From the NCBI RefSeq assembly GCF_014652475.1, contig NZ_BMYW01000007.1, forward strand, positions 1-64,000: a stretch of 64,000 nt of DNA, in the 5' to 3' direction. The notes beneath the pieces are model-generated. The model ran no database searches, was not told the DNA's origin, and was given only the letters and a program-made list of their open reading frames with translations. Below, one piece after another: positions 1-9,343 of the stretch. The DNA is from Vogesella alkaliphila (lineage in GTDB: Bacteria > Pseudomonadota > Gammaproteobacteria > Burkholderiales > Chromobacteriaceae). Position 1 is the first letter of the stretch; the number at the start of each line of letters is the position of its first letter. A program made the position numbers and the translations under genes.

Positions 1-197
1 CGTACATGGTGGCCCGTCGTGAAGGTGGCGATGCGCCGTACATGGTGGCCCGTCGTGAAGGTGGCGATGCGCCGTACATGGTGGCCCGTCGTGAAGGCGG
101 CGATGCGCCGTACATGGTGGCCCGTCGTGAAGGTGGCGATGCGCCGTACATGGTGGCCCGTCGTGAAGGTGGCGATGCGCCATACATGGTGGCGTAA
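1..197 (+). repeat. 36-bp tandem repeat, five full units plus a partial
   Basis: Five consecutive 36-bp units occupy 1-180, differing at only one or two positions (for example T to C within unit three). A sixth, partial unit starts at 181 with one change and breaks off near 193. The unit length is a multiple of three, so every frame stays open and the reading frame is never broken. The array continues to the left edge, so the real copy number is unknown. The last unit runs into a small inverted repeat, GTGGC-gtaa-GCCAC, around 190-203. Near-identity of units suggests recent expansion or homogenisation. Confidence 0.95.
3..197 (+). CDS. C-terminal end of a possible 12-residue-repeat protein (partial)
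   Basis: In this frame the tandem array reads as repeats of the 12-residue unit MVARREGGDAPY. It ends MVA and a TAA at 195-197, followed 11 bases later by a strong terminator. A stop codon and terminator placed this way suit a real plus-strand gene whose body lies to the left of the window. The unit is charged, with no membrane segment or recognisable domain. I do not recognise the protein. The alternative is a non-coding minisatellite, since the other frames are open too. Only the distal part is visible, so no start can be proposed. Confidence 0.35.
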   Translation, partial: YMVARREGGDAPYMVARREGGDAPYMVARREGGDAPYMVARREGGDAPYMVARREGGDAPYMVA

Positions 198-208
198 GCC
201 ACTCCATG

Positions 209-242
209 AAAAAACCCCGGTTGTTGCAACCGGGGTTTTTTT
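209..242 (+). terminator. Rho-independent terminator
   Basis: An inverted repeat with arms AAAACCCCGGTTG and CAACCGGGGTTTT around a TTG loop is followed by a run of T. It is near-symmetrical, so it could also stop minus-strand transcription leaving ettA, whose stop codon is 27 bases away. Confidence 0.9.
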
Positions 243-268
243 GCGACCGCAGCCAGCCGGTGTCGCGC

Positions 269-1936
<1,668 letters not shown>

Positions 1937-2016
1937 AGCTTGTGCTTGTATTCCTGCTGGATTGCGATAGGGAGATGAACCGGGGAAGTGTAGCAAATTC
2001 GGCGGGTGCTTGCCGT

Positions 2017-2034
2017 GCGGCCAACGTTGGCCGC
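2017..2034. repeat. Inverted pair of the GCGGCCAAC motif
   Basis: GCGGCCAAC is directly abutted by its complement GTTGGCCGC, giving an exact 18-bp palindrome. It sits in the 104-bp gap between the DUF456 stop codon and the ettA start, 7 bp beyond the DUF456 stop. It is one of the dispersed repeats described under findings. Confidence 0.9.
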
Positions 2035-2040
2035 AGCGGC

Positions 2041-2526
2041 TCAGAACAGCAGCGCGAGGATGAACACGCCGAGCATGGCGAAGGCGCAGGCGATCTTGGC
2101 GACGGTGCCGGCCAGAAAGCCGAGGAAGGTGGCGGCGCCGACGCGGCTGGCCTGCGGCAGGTTGCGGCGCGCGATCAGTTCGCCGATGACGGCGCCGAGC
2201 ACCGGCCCGGCAATGGCACCGACCAGGCCGAAGAACAGCCCGATAAGACCGCCGAGCAGGGCGCCGATCAGCGCCTCGCGGCTGGCGCCGCTTTTCTGGG
2301 CGCCGAGCAGGCTGGCGACACTCTCGATCACCATGCCGGCCACGGCGAGCAGGACGATGGTGGTCAGCGGCCAGAAGCCGACGTGCACGAAGTTGCCGTT
2401 CCACGCCGCCAGCAGGAAGCCGGCGGCGAGCAGGCCGAGGCCGGGCAGGGCGGGGTAGATGGTGCCGGCGAGGCCGACCAGCACCAGCAGGATGGACAGC
2501 AGATACCAGAGCAGCGAGAGATCCAT
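2041..2526 (-). CDS. DUF456 family membrane protein
   Basis: This 161-residue protein is almost wholly hydrophobic, with about four or five predicted membrane segments. It is glycine- and alanine-rich in the way typical of DUF456, with an LPGLGLLAAG stretch near residue 28 and GAIAGPVLGAVIGE in the middle. The family is widespread in the inner membrane and its biochemical role is not established. The ATG at 2526 begins MDLSLLWYLLSILLVL. It lies after ppk1, separated by a terminator, so it may be transcribed on its own or by read-through, probably together with ettA. Confidence 0.8.
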   Translation of the reverse strand: MDLSLLWYLLSILLVLVGLAGTIYPALPGLGLLAAGFLLAAWNGNFVHVGFWPLTTIVLLAVAGMVIESVASLLGAQKSGASREALIGALLGGLIGLFFGLVGAIAGPVLGAVIGELIARRNLPQASRVGAATFLGFLAGTVAKIACAFAMLGVFILALLF

Positions 2527-2556
2527 GGGGCTTCCGAAGGCAAAGGGGGACAGACA

Positions 2557-2594
2557 AAGAAAACGGCGCGAGGCGAAAGTTCCGCCCGCGCCGT
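2557..2594 (-). terminator. Rho-independent terminator after ppk1
   Basis: Read on the minus strand, arms ACGGCGCG and CGCGCCGT with an inner GGCG/CGCC pair enclose a short loop. TTTTCTTTG follows. It lies 24 bp past the ppk1 stop. Confidence 0.8.
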
Positions 2595-2599
2595 GCGTT

Positions 2600-2612
2600 G
2601 CGGCCAACCTTG
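2600..2612 (+). repeat. GCGGCCAACCTTG motif, intergenic
   Basis: This exact copy of the dispersed 13-mer lies just beyond the ppk1 stop, between that stop and the ppk1 terminator. Confidence 0.9.
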
Positions 2613-2618
2613 CGGCGG

Positions 2619-4691
2619 CTACGCCCCGCTGCAGTATTCCTGCAGCAGGGTTTCCTGCGCGCAGCGGCCCTTGCCGCGCGCCATGCGCCGGCGGTAGCTG
2701 CCGTCGGCCTGCATTTCCCAGGCGTTGGTGTTGTCGTCGAGGTAGATGCGCAGCCCTTCCTTCATGATGCGGCGCTTCAGCTTGGGGTCGAGGATGGGCA
2801 CGCAGGTCTCGATGCGGCGGAAGAAGTTGCGACCCATCCAGTCGGCGCTGGCGATGTACAGGTCTTCGGCCTTGTCGTTGTAGAAGTAGAACACGCGGGT
2901 GTGCTCGAGGAAGCGGCCGACGATGGAGCGCACGGTGATGTTCTCCGACAGCCCCTCCACGCCGGGGCGCAACGCGCACACGCCGCGCACGATCAGGCTG
3001 ATCTTCACCCCGGCCTGGCTGGCGCGGTACAGCGCCTGGATCACCTGCGGCTCCAGCAGCGCGTTCATCTTGGCAATGATCTGCGCCGGCTTGCCGGCCT
3101 GGGCGTGGGCGATCTCGCGGTCGATGGCGCCGATGATCATGTTGTGCAGCGTGAACGGCGACTGGTACAGGTGCTTCAGCTCGCCGGCGCGGCCGAGGCC
3201 GGTGATCTGCACGAACAGGTCGTTGACGTCGCTGACGATGTCCTCGTTGCAGGTCAGCAGGCCGAAGTCGGTGTACAGCCGCGCGGTGCGCGGGTGGTAG
3301 TTGCCGGTGCCCAGGTGCACGTAGCGCTTGAGCTGGCCTTCCTCGCGGCGCACCACCAGCAGCATCTTGGCGTGCACCTTGTAGCCGAACACGCCGTACA
3401 CCACGTGCGCGCCGGCGTCTTCCAGCCGCGACGCCCAGCTGATGTTGGCCTCTTCGTCGAAGCGCGCCATCAGTTCCACCACCACCGTCACCTGCTTGCC
3501 GGCGCGGGCGGCGGCGATCAGCGATTCCATCAGCACCGAGTCGGTGCCGGTGCGGTACACCGTCATCTTGATCGCCACCACCTCCGGATCGGTGGCGGCG
3601 TTGACCAGCATGTCGATCACCGGCTGGAAGGACTGGAACGGGTGGTGCAGCAGGATGTCGTTCTTGCGGATGGCCTCGAATAGCGGTGTCTTCTTGGCCA
3701 GCGCCGGCGGCAGCGTGGCCTCGAACGGTGCGAATTTCAGGTCCGGGCGGTCGACCTTGTCCGGCACCTGCATCAGGCGCACCAGGTTGACCGGGCCGTC
3801 GACGCGGTAGATGTCCTGCTGCTGCAGGTTGAAGGTGTGCAGCAGGAATTCTTCCATGTGCGTCGGGCAGGTGTCGGCGATCTCCAGCCGTACCGCGTCG
3901 CCGTACTGGCGCTGGCGCAGCTCGCCCTGCAGCGCGGTGCGCAGGTTCTTCACGTCGTCGTCGTCGACGTTGAGGTCGCTGTCGCGGGTGACGCGGAACT
4001 GGTAGCAGCCCTTCACCGTCATGCCGGGGAACAGCTCCTGCACGTGCGAGTGCAGGATAGAGGACAGGAACACGAAGCTGTGCTGGTTGCCGCCGCACAG
4101 CGCGGCCGGCAGCTTGATCACGCGCGGCAGGATGCGCGGCGCCTGCACGATGGCGATGCCGGATTCGCGGCCGAAGGCGTCGGCGCCTTCCAGCTCGATG
4201 ATGAAGTTCAGGCTCTTGTTGAGCAGCTTGGGGAACGGGTGCGACGGGTCCAGCCCGATCGGGGTCAGGATGGGCATCAGTTCGCGGAAGAAGTAGTCGC
4301 TGATCCAGGCTTTCTGCTCGCTGTCCCACTCGTTGCGGCGCATGAAGATGATGCCTTCGGCACGCAGCGCCGGGAAGATCTCCTCGCGCAGCAGGCGGTA
4401 CTGCTCGCGCACCAGCGCATGGGCGGCCTCGGACAGGCGGGTCAGCACCTCGGCCGGCTTGCTGCCGTCGGCGAGGATGCGGTCCGGCGTCAGCTGTGCC
4501 GCTTCCTTCAGCCACGCCACCCGTACCTCGGCAAACTCGTCCATGTTCGACGACACGATGCAGAGGAATTTCAGGCGCTCCAGCAGTGGCAGGCGTTCCT
4601 CTTCGGCCTGCGCCATCACGCGGCGGTTGAACTCGATCAGGGCCAGTTCGCGGTTAAGCAGGTTTTCGTGTGTCGTCGGCATTTTATGCAT
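2619..4691 (-). CDS. ppk1: Polyphosphate kinase 1
   Basis: PPK1 reversibly polymerises the gamma-phosphate of ATP into inorganic polyphosphate. The 690 residues match the family length. The N-terminal domain begins LLNRELALIEFNRRV. The catalytic region has HAKMLLVVRREEG and YVHLGTGNYHPRTARLYTDFG, in which the His of HLGTGN corresponds to the phosphorylated His435 of the E. coli enzyme. The second phospholipase-D-like domain carries SADWMGRNFFRRIE. ATG 4691 is used here; a second ATG at 4682 (MPTTHEN) would shorten it by three residues. No exopolyphosphatase gene is adjacent, unlike in many Gram-negatives. The gene is flanked by terminators on both sides and so is probably monocistronic. Confidence 0.96.
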   Translation of the reverse strand: MHKMPTTHENLLNRELALIEFNRRVMAQAEEERLPLLERLKFLCIVSSNMDEFAEVRVAWLKEAAQLTPDRILADGSKPAEVLTRLSEAAHALVREQYRLLREEIFPALRAEGIIFMRRNEWDSEQKAWISDYFFRELMPILTPIGLDPSHPFPKLLNKSLNFIIELEGADAFGRESGIAIVQAPRILPRVIKLPAALCGGNQHSFVFLSSILHSHVQELFPGMTVKGCYQFRVTRDSDLNVDDDDVKNLRTALQGELRQRQYGDAVRLEIADTCPTHMEEFLLHTFNLQQQDIYRVDGPVNLVRLMQVPDKVDRPDLKFAPFEATLPPALAKKTPLFEAIRKNDILLHHPFQSFQPVIDMLVNAATDPEVVAIKMTVYRTGTDSVLMESLIAAARAGKQVTVVVELMARFDEEANISWASRLEDAGAHVVYGVFGYKVHAKMLLVVRREEGQLKRYVHLGTGNYHPRTARLYTDFGLLTCNEDIVSDVNDLFVQITGLGRAGELKHLYQSPFTLHNMIIGAIDREIAHAQAGKPAQIIAKMNALLEPQVIQALYRASQAGVKISLIVRGVCALRPGVEGLSENITVRSIVGRFLEHTRVFYFYNDKAEDLYIASADWMGRNFFRRIETCVPILDPKLKRRIMKEGLRIYLDDNTNAWEMQADGSYRRRMARGKGRCAQETLLQEYCSGA

Positions 4692-4709
4692 TGGTACTGG
4701 TGCGGGAGT

Positions 4710-4734
4710 AAAAAAAAGCCCTCACGGGGAGGGC
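4710..4734 (-). terminator. Rho-independent terminator after fetP
   Basis: On the minus strand, GCCCTC-cccgt-GAGGGC is followed by eight T residues. It lies 12 bp past the fetP stop and just upstream of the ppk1 start. Confidence 0.9.
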
Positions 4735-4745
4735 GCGGTCGTTTG

Positions 4746-5015
4746 TTACTGCTGCGGCGTGAAACCGGCGACCTGGTCGGCCCCCTGGCCGAAGAAGTAG
4801 GCCTCCAGCTGCGCGGCCAGGTACTGGCGGGCGCGGGCATCGGCCAGGCTCAGGCGGTTTTCGTTGATCAGCATGGTCTGGTAACGCAGCCAGCCCTGCC
4901 ACGCCTCCTTGGAGACGTTTTCCAGAATGCGCTGACCCAGTGCGCCGGGCAGCGGCGGGAAGTCCATGCCTTCGGCTTCGCGACCGAGCTTAACGCAGTT
5001 GACCATTCGTGCCAT
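4746..5015 (-). CDS. fetP: Fe(2+)-trafficking protein FetP/YggX
   Basis: This small cytoplasmic protein of 89 residues contains the conserved start [21 protein letters not shown], with the single family cysteine at residue 7, and ends in the usual short tail. Family members protect iron-sulfur enzymes and limit oxidative damage, probably by handling ferrous iron. The frame is open upstream, but the ATG at 5015 is chosen because it matches the family start and has AAGGA seven bases before it. It ends in a strong terminator, so it is probably a single-gene unit. Confidence 0.93.
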   Translation of the reverse strand: MARMVNCVKLGREAEGMDFPPLPGALGQRILENVSKEAWQGWLRYQTMLINENRLSLADARARQYLAAQLEAYFFGQGADQVAGFTPQQ

Positions 5016-5103
5016 GGTGAATTCCTTGAGAAGTGTCGAAACGATAGAGACTAATTGTGTCACAGAGATGACAGGTCACCAACCCTTGTGCCACCAGTGC
5101 CGT

Positions 5104-6411
5104 TTACAAGGGCTTGATCAGCACCTTGGAGCGGCGGTTGTGGTTGTACAGCTCGCGGCGTGACTGCGGCAGCTGCTCGATGTTGGCCGCAACGAAGCCG
5201 CGCTCGGCGAACCAGTGCGCGGTCTGGGTGGTGAGGATGAACAGCGCCTTGTAGCCGTACAGCCGCGCGCGCTGCTCCACGTGCTGCACCAGCAGGTCGC
5301 CGAAACCGCTGTTGCGGCGGTCGGCGCTGACCGCGAGGCAGGCCAGCTCGGCCATGCCGTCTTCCGGGAACGGCAGCATCGCGACACAGGCGGCGATGCG
5401 ATCGTCGTGTTCCAGTACCGAGTAGTTGCGGATCTGCATTTCCAGGTGTTCGCGGCTGCGCTTGATCAGGATGCCCTGTTCCTGCAGCGGGCGGATCAGC
5501 GCCAGGATGTCGCCGACGTCCTCGATGCTGGCCTCGCGGATCTTGACCAGCGAGTCGCGCGCGATCATGGTGCCGGTGCCGTAGTCGGTGAACAGCTCCA
5601 CCAGCAGCGCGCCGTCGTCGTCGTGGCTGACCAGGTGCGAGCGCACCACGCCCTCGCGGGTGGCGCGGATGGCGTAGGGCAGGCTGAGGCGGCACTCCTC
5701 GCTATCGATGCCGCGCTGGTAGATCGCCTCCGCCTGGTCGGCGGAGATGGCGTTGTGCAGCACGCCGTCGGCATCGACCAGGCCGTGGCCCTGCACCAGG
5801 AAGATCAGCTTCTCCGCCTTCAGCTCGATGGCGGTATGGCAGGCGACCTCTTCCATGGTCATGTTGAAGGCTTCGCCGGTCGGCGAGTAGCCGATCAGCG
5901 AGGTCAGCACCAGCTCGCCGCGATTGAGGCGCTCGTTGATGGCCTCGGTGTCGATCTTGCGCACGCGGCCGCTGTACTGCATGTCGACGCCGTCGATCAC
6001 GCCCAGCGGCTGCGCGGTGACGAAGTTGCCGCCGGCGACGCGCAGGTGGGCGCCGTGCATCGGCGAATTGGGCATCCCCATCGACAGGAAGGCTTCCAGA
6101 TCGTGGCGCAAGCCGCCCACCGCCGATTTCACCGCCTCCAGCGTCGGGCCGTCGGTCACGCGGCGGCCCTGGTGGAAGTGGCGTGCAATGCCGCGCAGGC
6201 GCAGTTGTTCGTCGATCTGCGGCCGCGCGCCGTGCACCAGCACGATGCGCACGCCGAGGCTGACCAGCAGGTTCAGGTCCTGCGCCAGCCCGTACAGGTT
6301 GCCGCGCGCCAGGCTCTCGCCGTTGACGGCGACGACGAAGGTTTTGCCACGGAAGGCGTTGATGTAAGGCGCCGCCTCGCGAAAGGCGAGCACAAAATCG
6401 GGGTGCAGCAT
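5104..6411 (-). CDS. argA: Amino-acid N-acetyltransferase (N-acetylglutamate synthase)
   Basis: This enzyme catalyses the first step of arginine synthesis, acetyl-CoA plus glutamate to N-acetylglutamate. The 435 residues are close to E. coli ArgA. An amino-acid-kinase-like domain (about 1-290, with VLVHGARPQIDEQL and LTSLIGYSPTGEAFNM) binds arginine as feedback inhibitor. A C-terminal GNAT domain (about 295-435, with AELACLAVSADRRNSGFGDLL as the acetyl-CoA loop) does the transfer. ATG 6411 (MLHPDFVLAFREAAPYI) matches the family start. It precedes fetP by 88 bp. Confidence 0.95.
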   Translation of the reverse strand: MLHPDFVLAFREAAPYINAFRGKTFVVAVNGESLARGNLYGLAQDLNLLVSLGVRIVLVHGARPQIDEQLRLRGIARHFHQGRRVTDGPTLEAVKSAVGGLRHDLEAFLSMGMPNSPMHGAHLRVAGGNFVTAQPLGVIDGVDMQYSGRVRKIDTEAINERLNRGELVLTSLIGYSPTGEAFNMTMEEVACHTAIELKAEKLIFLVQGHGLVDADGVLHNAISADQAEAIYQRGIDSEECRLSLPYAIRATREGVVRSHLVSHDDDGALLVELFTDYGTGTMIARDSLVKIREASIEDVGDILALIRPLQEQGILIKRSREHLEMQIRNYSVLEHDDRIAACVAMLPFPEDGMAELACLAVSADRRNSGFGDLLVQHVEQRARLYGYKALFILTTQTAHWFAERGFVAANIEQLPQSRRELYNHNRRSKVLIKPL

Positions 6412-6529
6412 GATGGGTCCCACCGGTAGACAGCCACAAAAACGCAAGATTAGCAGGAATGATGGCTTTATAGACAGTGCCGCTGGCGGCGTGCACACGG
6501 TGTGGCCGGCGCCCGGGCGGCCACCGGCC

Positions 6530-6543
6530 AAGCTTGGCCGCAA
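6530..6543. repeat. AAGCTTGGCCGCAA variant motif
   Basis: This intergenic copy of the second sub-family of the dispersed repeat (G to C in the core) shares the identical 14-mer with 21428-21441 and 43916-43929. Confidence 0.85.
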
Positions 6544-6564
6544 CGCCCGTCCGCCGTGGCCATG

Positions 6565-6596
6565 AAAAAGGCCGGGCACCTCGCGGCGACCCGGCC
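6565..6596 (-). terminator. Rho-independent terminator after ctpA
   Basis: On the minus strand, GGCCGGG and CCCGGCC arms around a 13-nt loop are followed by TTTTT. It lies 22 bp past the ctpA stop. Confidence 0.85.
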
Positions 6597-6617
6597 ATGG
6601 CGGACGGTGGCAAACAC

Positions 6618-8021
6618 TCAGGACGGGGTCTTCTTGAGCATGATCTGCTGCACCTTGAGGATGTTCAGCGCCTGGTTCAGCTGCACGTCGCTGGCGGCAT
6701 CGCCGTTGCCATTGCCGTTGCTGTCGCCGTTCTTCGGCTTGTCACCGTTGCTGGCCGGCTTGGCGGCGGGCTTGGCCGCCGGCTTGCTGCCTTCGGCCGC
6801 CTCGTTCGGATTCTGCAGGTGGCGTTCCAGGTCGGCTTCGCGCACGCGCAGCGAGGCCAGCGCCTCGTTGCCTTCCTCGACCACGATGTCCGGCACGATG
6901 CCCTTGGCCTGGATCGAGCGGCCGTTGGGGGTGAAGTAGCGCGCGGTGGTCATCTTGATGCCGCCGTTGTTGGCCAGCGGCAGTACCGACTGCACCGAAC
7001 CCTTGCCGAAGGTCTGGGTGCCGACGATCAGCGCCCGCTTGTGATCCTGCAGCGCCCCGGCGACGATCTCCGAGGCCGAGGCGGAGCCGGCGTTGACCAG
7101 CACCACCAGCGGCACGTTCTTGATCGCCGGCGGCACCTTGGCGTAGTCGCTGGCGCCCTTGCCGCGCTGGTAGTCGCGCGGGTTGGCGTACAGGCGCATC
7201 TTGGAGTCGCTGGCGCGGCCCTCGGTGTACACCACCAGCGCATCCTGCGGCAGGAAGGCGGCGGAGATGCCCACGGCACCGTGCAGCACGCCGCCCGGAT
7301 CGTCACGCAGGTCCAGCACCATGCCCTTCAGCGGCGCCTTGTTGTCCTTGTACAGCTGGGTCAGGGCCTGCGCGAAGTTCTCGACGGTGTGCTCCTGGAA
7401 CTGGGCGACACGGACGTAGCCGAAGCCCGGCTCCAGCAGGCGCGACTTCACGCTCTTGGTCTTGATCACCGCGCGGGTGAGGGTGAAGACCAGCGGCTTG
7501 GATTCGGTCTTGCGCGCGATGGTCAGCGTCACCTTGCTGCCCGGCGCGCCGCGCATCTTCTTCACCGCGTCGTTGATCGACAGGCCGCGCACCGGGGTGT
7601 CGTCGATCTTGACGATCAGGTCGCCGCTCTTGATGCCGGCCTTCTGCGCCGGGGTGTCCTCGATCGGCGCCACCACCTTGACCAGGCCGTCCTCGGTGCC
7701 GATCTCGATGCCGAGACCGCCAAACTCGCCCTGGGTGCCCTCGCGGAATTCCTTGAACGCCTCCGGATCGTAGTAGTCGGAGTGCGGGTCCAGGCCGGAC
7801 AGCATGCCCTTGATCGCCTCGTTGATCAGCTTCTTGTCTTCGACCGGCTCGACATAGTCCTGCTTGATGCGGCCGAACACCTCGGCAAAGGTGCGCAGCT
7901 CGTTGAGCGGCAGGATGCCGTTATTCTTGTCGGCAAAGGCCTGGATGCTGACGGTGAGCGCACCGCCCACCAGGGCACCGGTGGTCAGCAGGGCAAGTTT
8001 GCGTAAGCGGGGAGAGCTCAT
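6618..8021 (-). CDS. ctpA: S41 family carboxy-terminal processing protease
   Basis: This periplasmic serine protease has 467 residues. An N-terminal export signal or anchor (about 7-30, LALLTTGALVGGALTVSIQAFA) is followed by a PDZ domain (about 95-180, FGGLGIEIG ... GIKSGDLIVKIDD). The S41 catalytic domain carries the nucleophile in NAGSASASEIVAGALQDH and the lysine in GTQTFGKGSVQ. The C terminus is a low-complexity Ala/Lys/Asn/Gly linker (PAAKPAAKPASNGDKPKNGD). The family trims periplasmic proteins, including peptidoglycan hydrolase partners. That suits its position downstream of envC, 23 bp away on the same strand. Confidence 0.94.
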   Translation of the reverse strand: MSSPRLRKLALLTTGALVGGALTVSIQAFADKNNGILPLNELRTFAEVFGRIKQDYVEPVEDKKLINEAIKGMLSGLDPHSDYYDPEAFKEFREGTQGEFGGLGIEIGTEDGLVKVVAPIEDTPAQKAGIKSGDLIVKIDDTPVRGLSINDAVKKMRGAPGSKVTLTIARKTESKPLVFTLTRAVIKTKSVKSRLLEPGFGYVRVAQFQEHTVENFAQALTQLYKDNKAPLKGMVLDLRDDPGGVLHGAVGISAAFLPQDALVVYTEGRASDSKMRLYANPRDYQRGKGASDYAKVPPAIKNVPLVVLVNAGSASASEIVAGALQDHKRALIVGTQTFGKGSVQSVLPLANNGGIKMTTARYFTPNGRSIQAKGIVPDIVVEEGNEALASLRVREADLERHLQNPNEAAEGSKPAAKPAAKPASNGDKPKNGDSNGNGNGDAASDVQLNQALNILKVQQIMLKKTPS

Positions 8022-8044
8022 GGTGTGTGTTCCGTTCGTACGGG

Positions 8045-9343
8045 CTATCGTGCCCAGGACTGTGGATTGATCGGCCGGCCCATATAGCGCAGCTCGAAGT
8101 AAAGCCCGGTTTCGCCGCTTTCCAGACTGCCGCTGGCGCCGAGCACGTCGCCGCCGCGGACCGTGGCGCCGTTGCCGCGCACCATGGTGGCAAAGCCGGT
8201 GTAGACCGTCATGTAGTTGCCGCCGTGATCAATGATCATGGCATTGCCGAAGCCGCGCAACCAGTCGGCGTAGACCACGGTGCCGTCGGCGACCACGCGC
8301 ACCGGGCTACCGGGGGCGACCTTGATGAACATGCCCTTCCAGCTGGCGCCCTCGCCACGGCGCGCGCCGAAGCGACCGCCGATCTCGCCGGCGACCGGCA
8401 GTTTCAGCCGGCCCTGCAGGCTGCGGAAGGCGTTGCCGGACAGGCTGGCATCGGCCACCTCATCCACCGTTTCGACCCTGGCCGGGGCTTTCGGTTCTGC
8501 CGGCAGCGGTTTGCCCTGCTTTTTCGCCTCGGCGACCTGCTGGCGACGTTTCTCTGCGGCCAACCTCGTCGCCTGTTCGCGCGCTTTTTTCGCCTGCGCG
8601 GCCTTGGCGGCGGCGGCGAGCTGGCGGCGGCGGATGTCGGCGTTGATGCGGGCGATCAGCACGCTCAGCTCACGCTCGTCTTCCTTCAGCTGCTGCAGTT
8701 TCTGCTGCTGGTCGCGGATGGCGCTGTCCAGCTGGCTGACCTGCTGGCTGCGCTGGTTGCGCGCCTGCTGCAGCTGGCGTTTCTCCTGCACCTTGGCGCT
8801 GGACAGCCGCCCCAGCCGCACCAGTTCGTCCTCGATGCGCTCGCTCATCGCCTGCAGCTGCACCTCCTGGTCGCGCAGCGTCTGGATCAGGCTTTGCTGC
8901 GCGCGGTGGATGTGGGTGTAGTAGGTGAGGTCGCGCGCGCTCTGGTTCGGGTCCTGGGTGTTGAACATGATGGCCATCGCGTCCTGCTGGCCGCGCTTGT
9001 ACTCCGCCGCCAGCAGGCGGCTGACGCGCTGCCGCGTCTCGGCCACCTTGATGCGGATGCCCTGCAGCTCGGCCTGCAGCTTGTCCAGCTGGCTGCTGGT
9101 GGCATCCTGCTTCTTCTCCAGCTCGTTCAGCACCTGGTGCGTGGCCTCAAGCGCCTGCTCGGACTTGGCGATTTCGCCGGCGGTCTGCTGCCGCTCGGCT
9201 TCCTTGCGCGCGATGTCCTGCTGCAGGCTGCTGATTTCCTTGCGCACGCTGTTGAGGTTCTGCTGCGGCGCGGCCGCCGGCGGGGCGGCCTGCGCCACGG
9301 CGCACAGCGCGCCGAGCAGGCTGAGCGTCAGGCGTGCTTTCAC
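8045..9343 (-). CDS. envC: Murein hydrolase activator EnvC
   Basis: EnvC activates the cell-division amidases AmiA and AmiB at the septum. The 432-residue protein has a signal peptide (about 1-19), long coiled coils rich in Gln/Glu/Lys (about 30-270) and a C-terminal LytM domain (about 310-432). The LytM zinc ligands are absent: the HxxxD region reads SWKGMFIKV and the usual HxHFE reads GLYFELR. So it should be a regulator and not an enzyme, as in E. coli EnvC. Start is GTG 9343, overlapping the gpmI stop as GTGA; no suitable ATG follows before the signal peptide. Confidence 0.92.
   Translation of the reverse strand: MKARLTLSLLGALCAVAQAAPPAAAPQQNLNSVRKEISSLQQDIARKEAERQQTAGEIAKSEQALEATHQVLNELEKKQDATSSQLDKLQAELQGIRIKVAETRQRVSRLLAAEYKRGQQDAMAIMFNTQDPNQSARDLTYYTHIHRAQQSLIQTLRDQEVQLQAMSERIEDELVRLGRLSSAKVQEKRQLQQARNQRSQQVSQLDSAIRDQQQKLQQLKEDERELSVLIARINADIRRRQLAAAAKAAQAKKAREQATRLAAEKRRQQVAEAKKQGKPLPAEPKAPARVETVDEVADASLSGNAFRSLQGRLKLPVAGEIGGRFGARRGEGASWKGMFIKVAPGSPVRVVADGTVVYADWLRGFGNAMIIDHGGNYMTVYTGFATMVRGNGATVRGGDVLGASGSLESGETGLYFELRYMGRPINPQSWAR

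Noticed and set aside
1-197. CRISPR-like array
   Set aside because: The units are contiguous with no spacers, and no cas gene is present. It is a plain tandem repeat.
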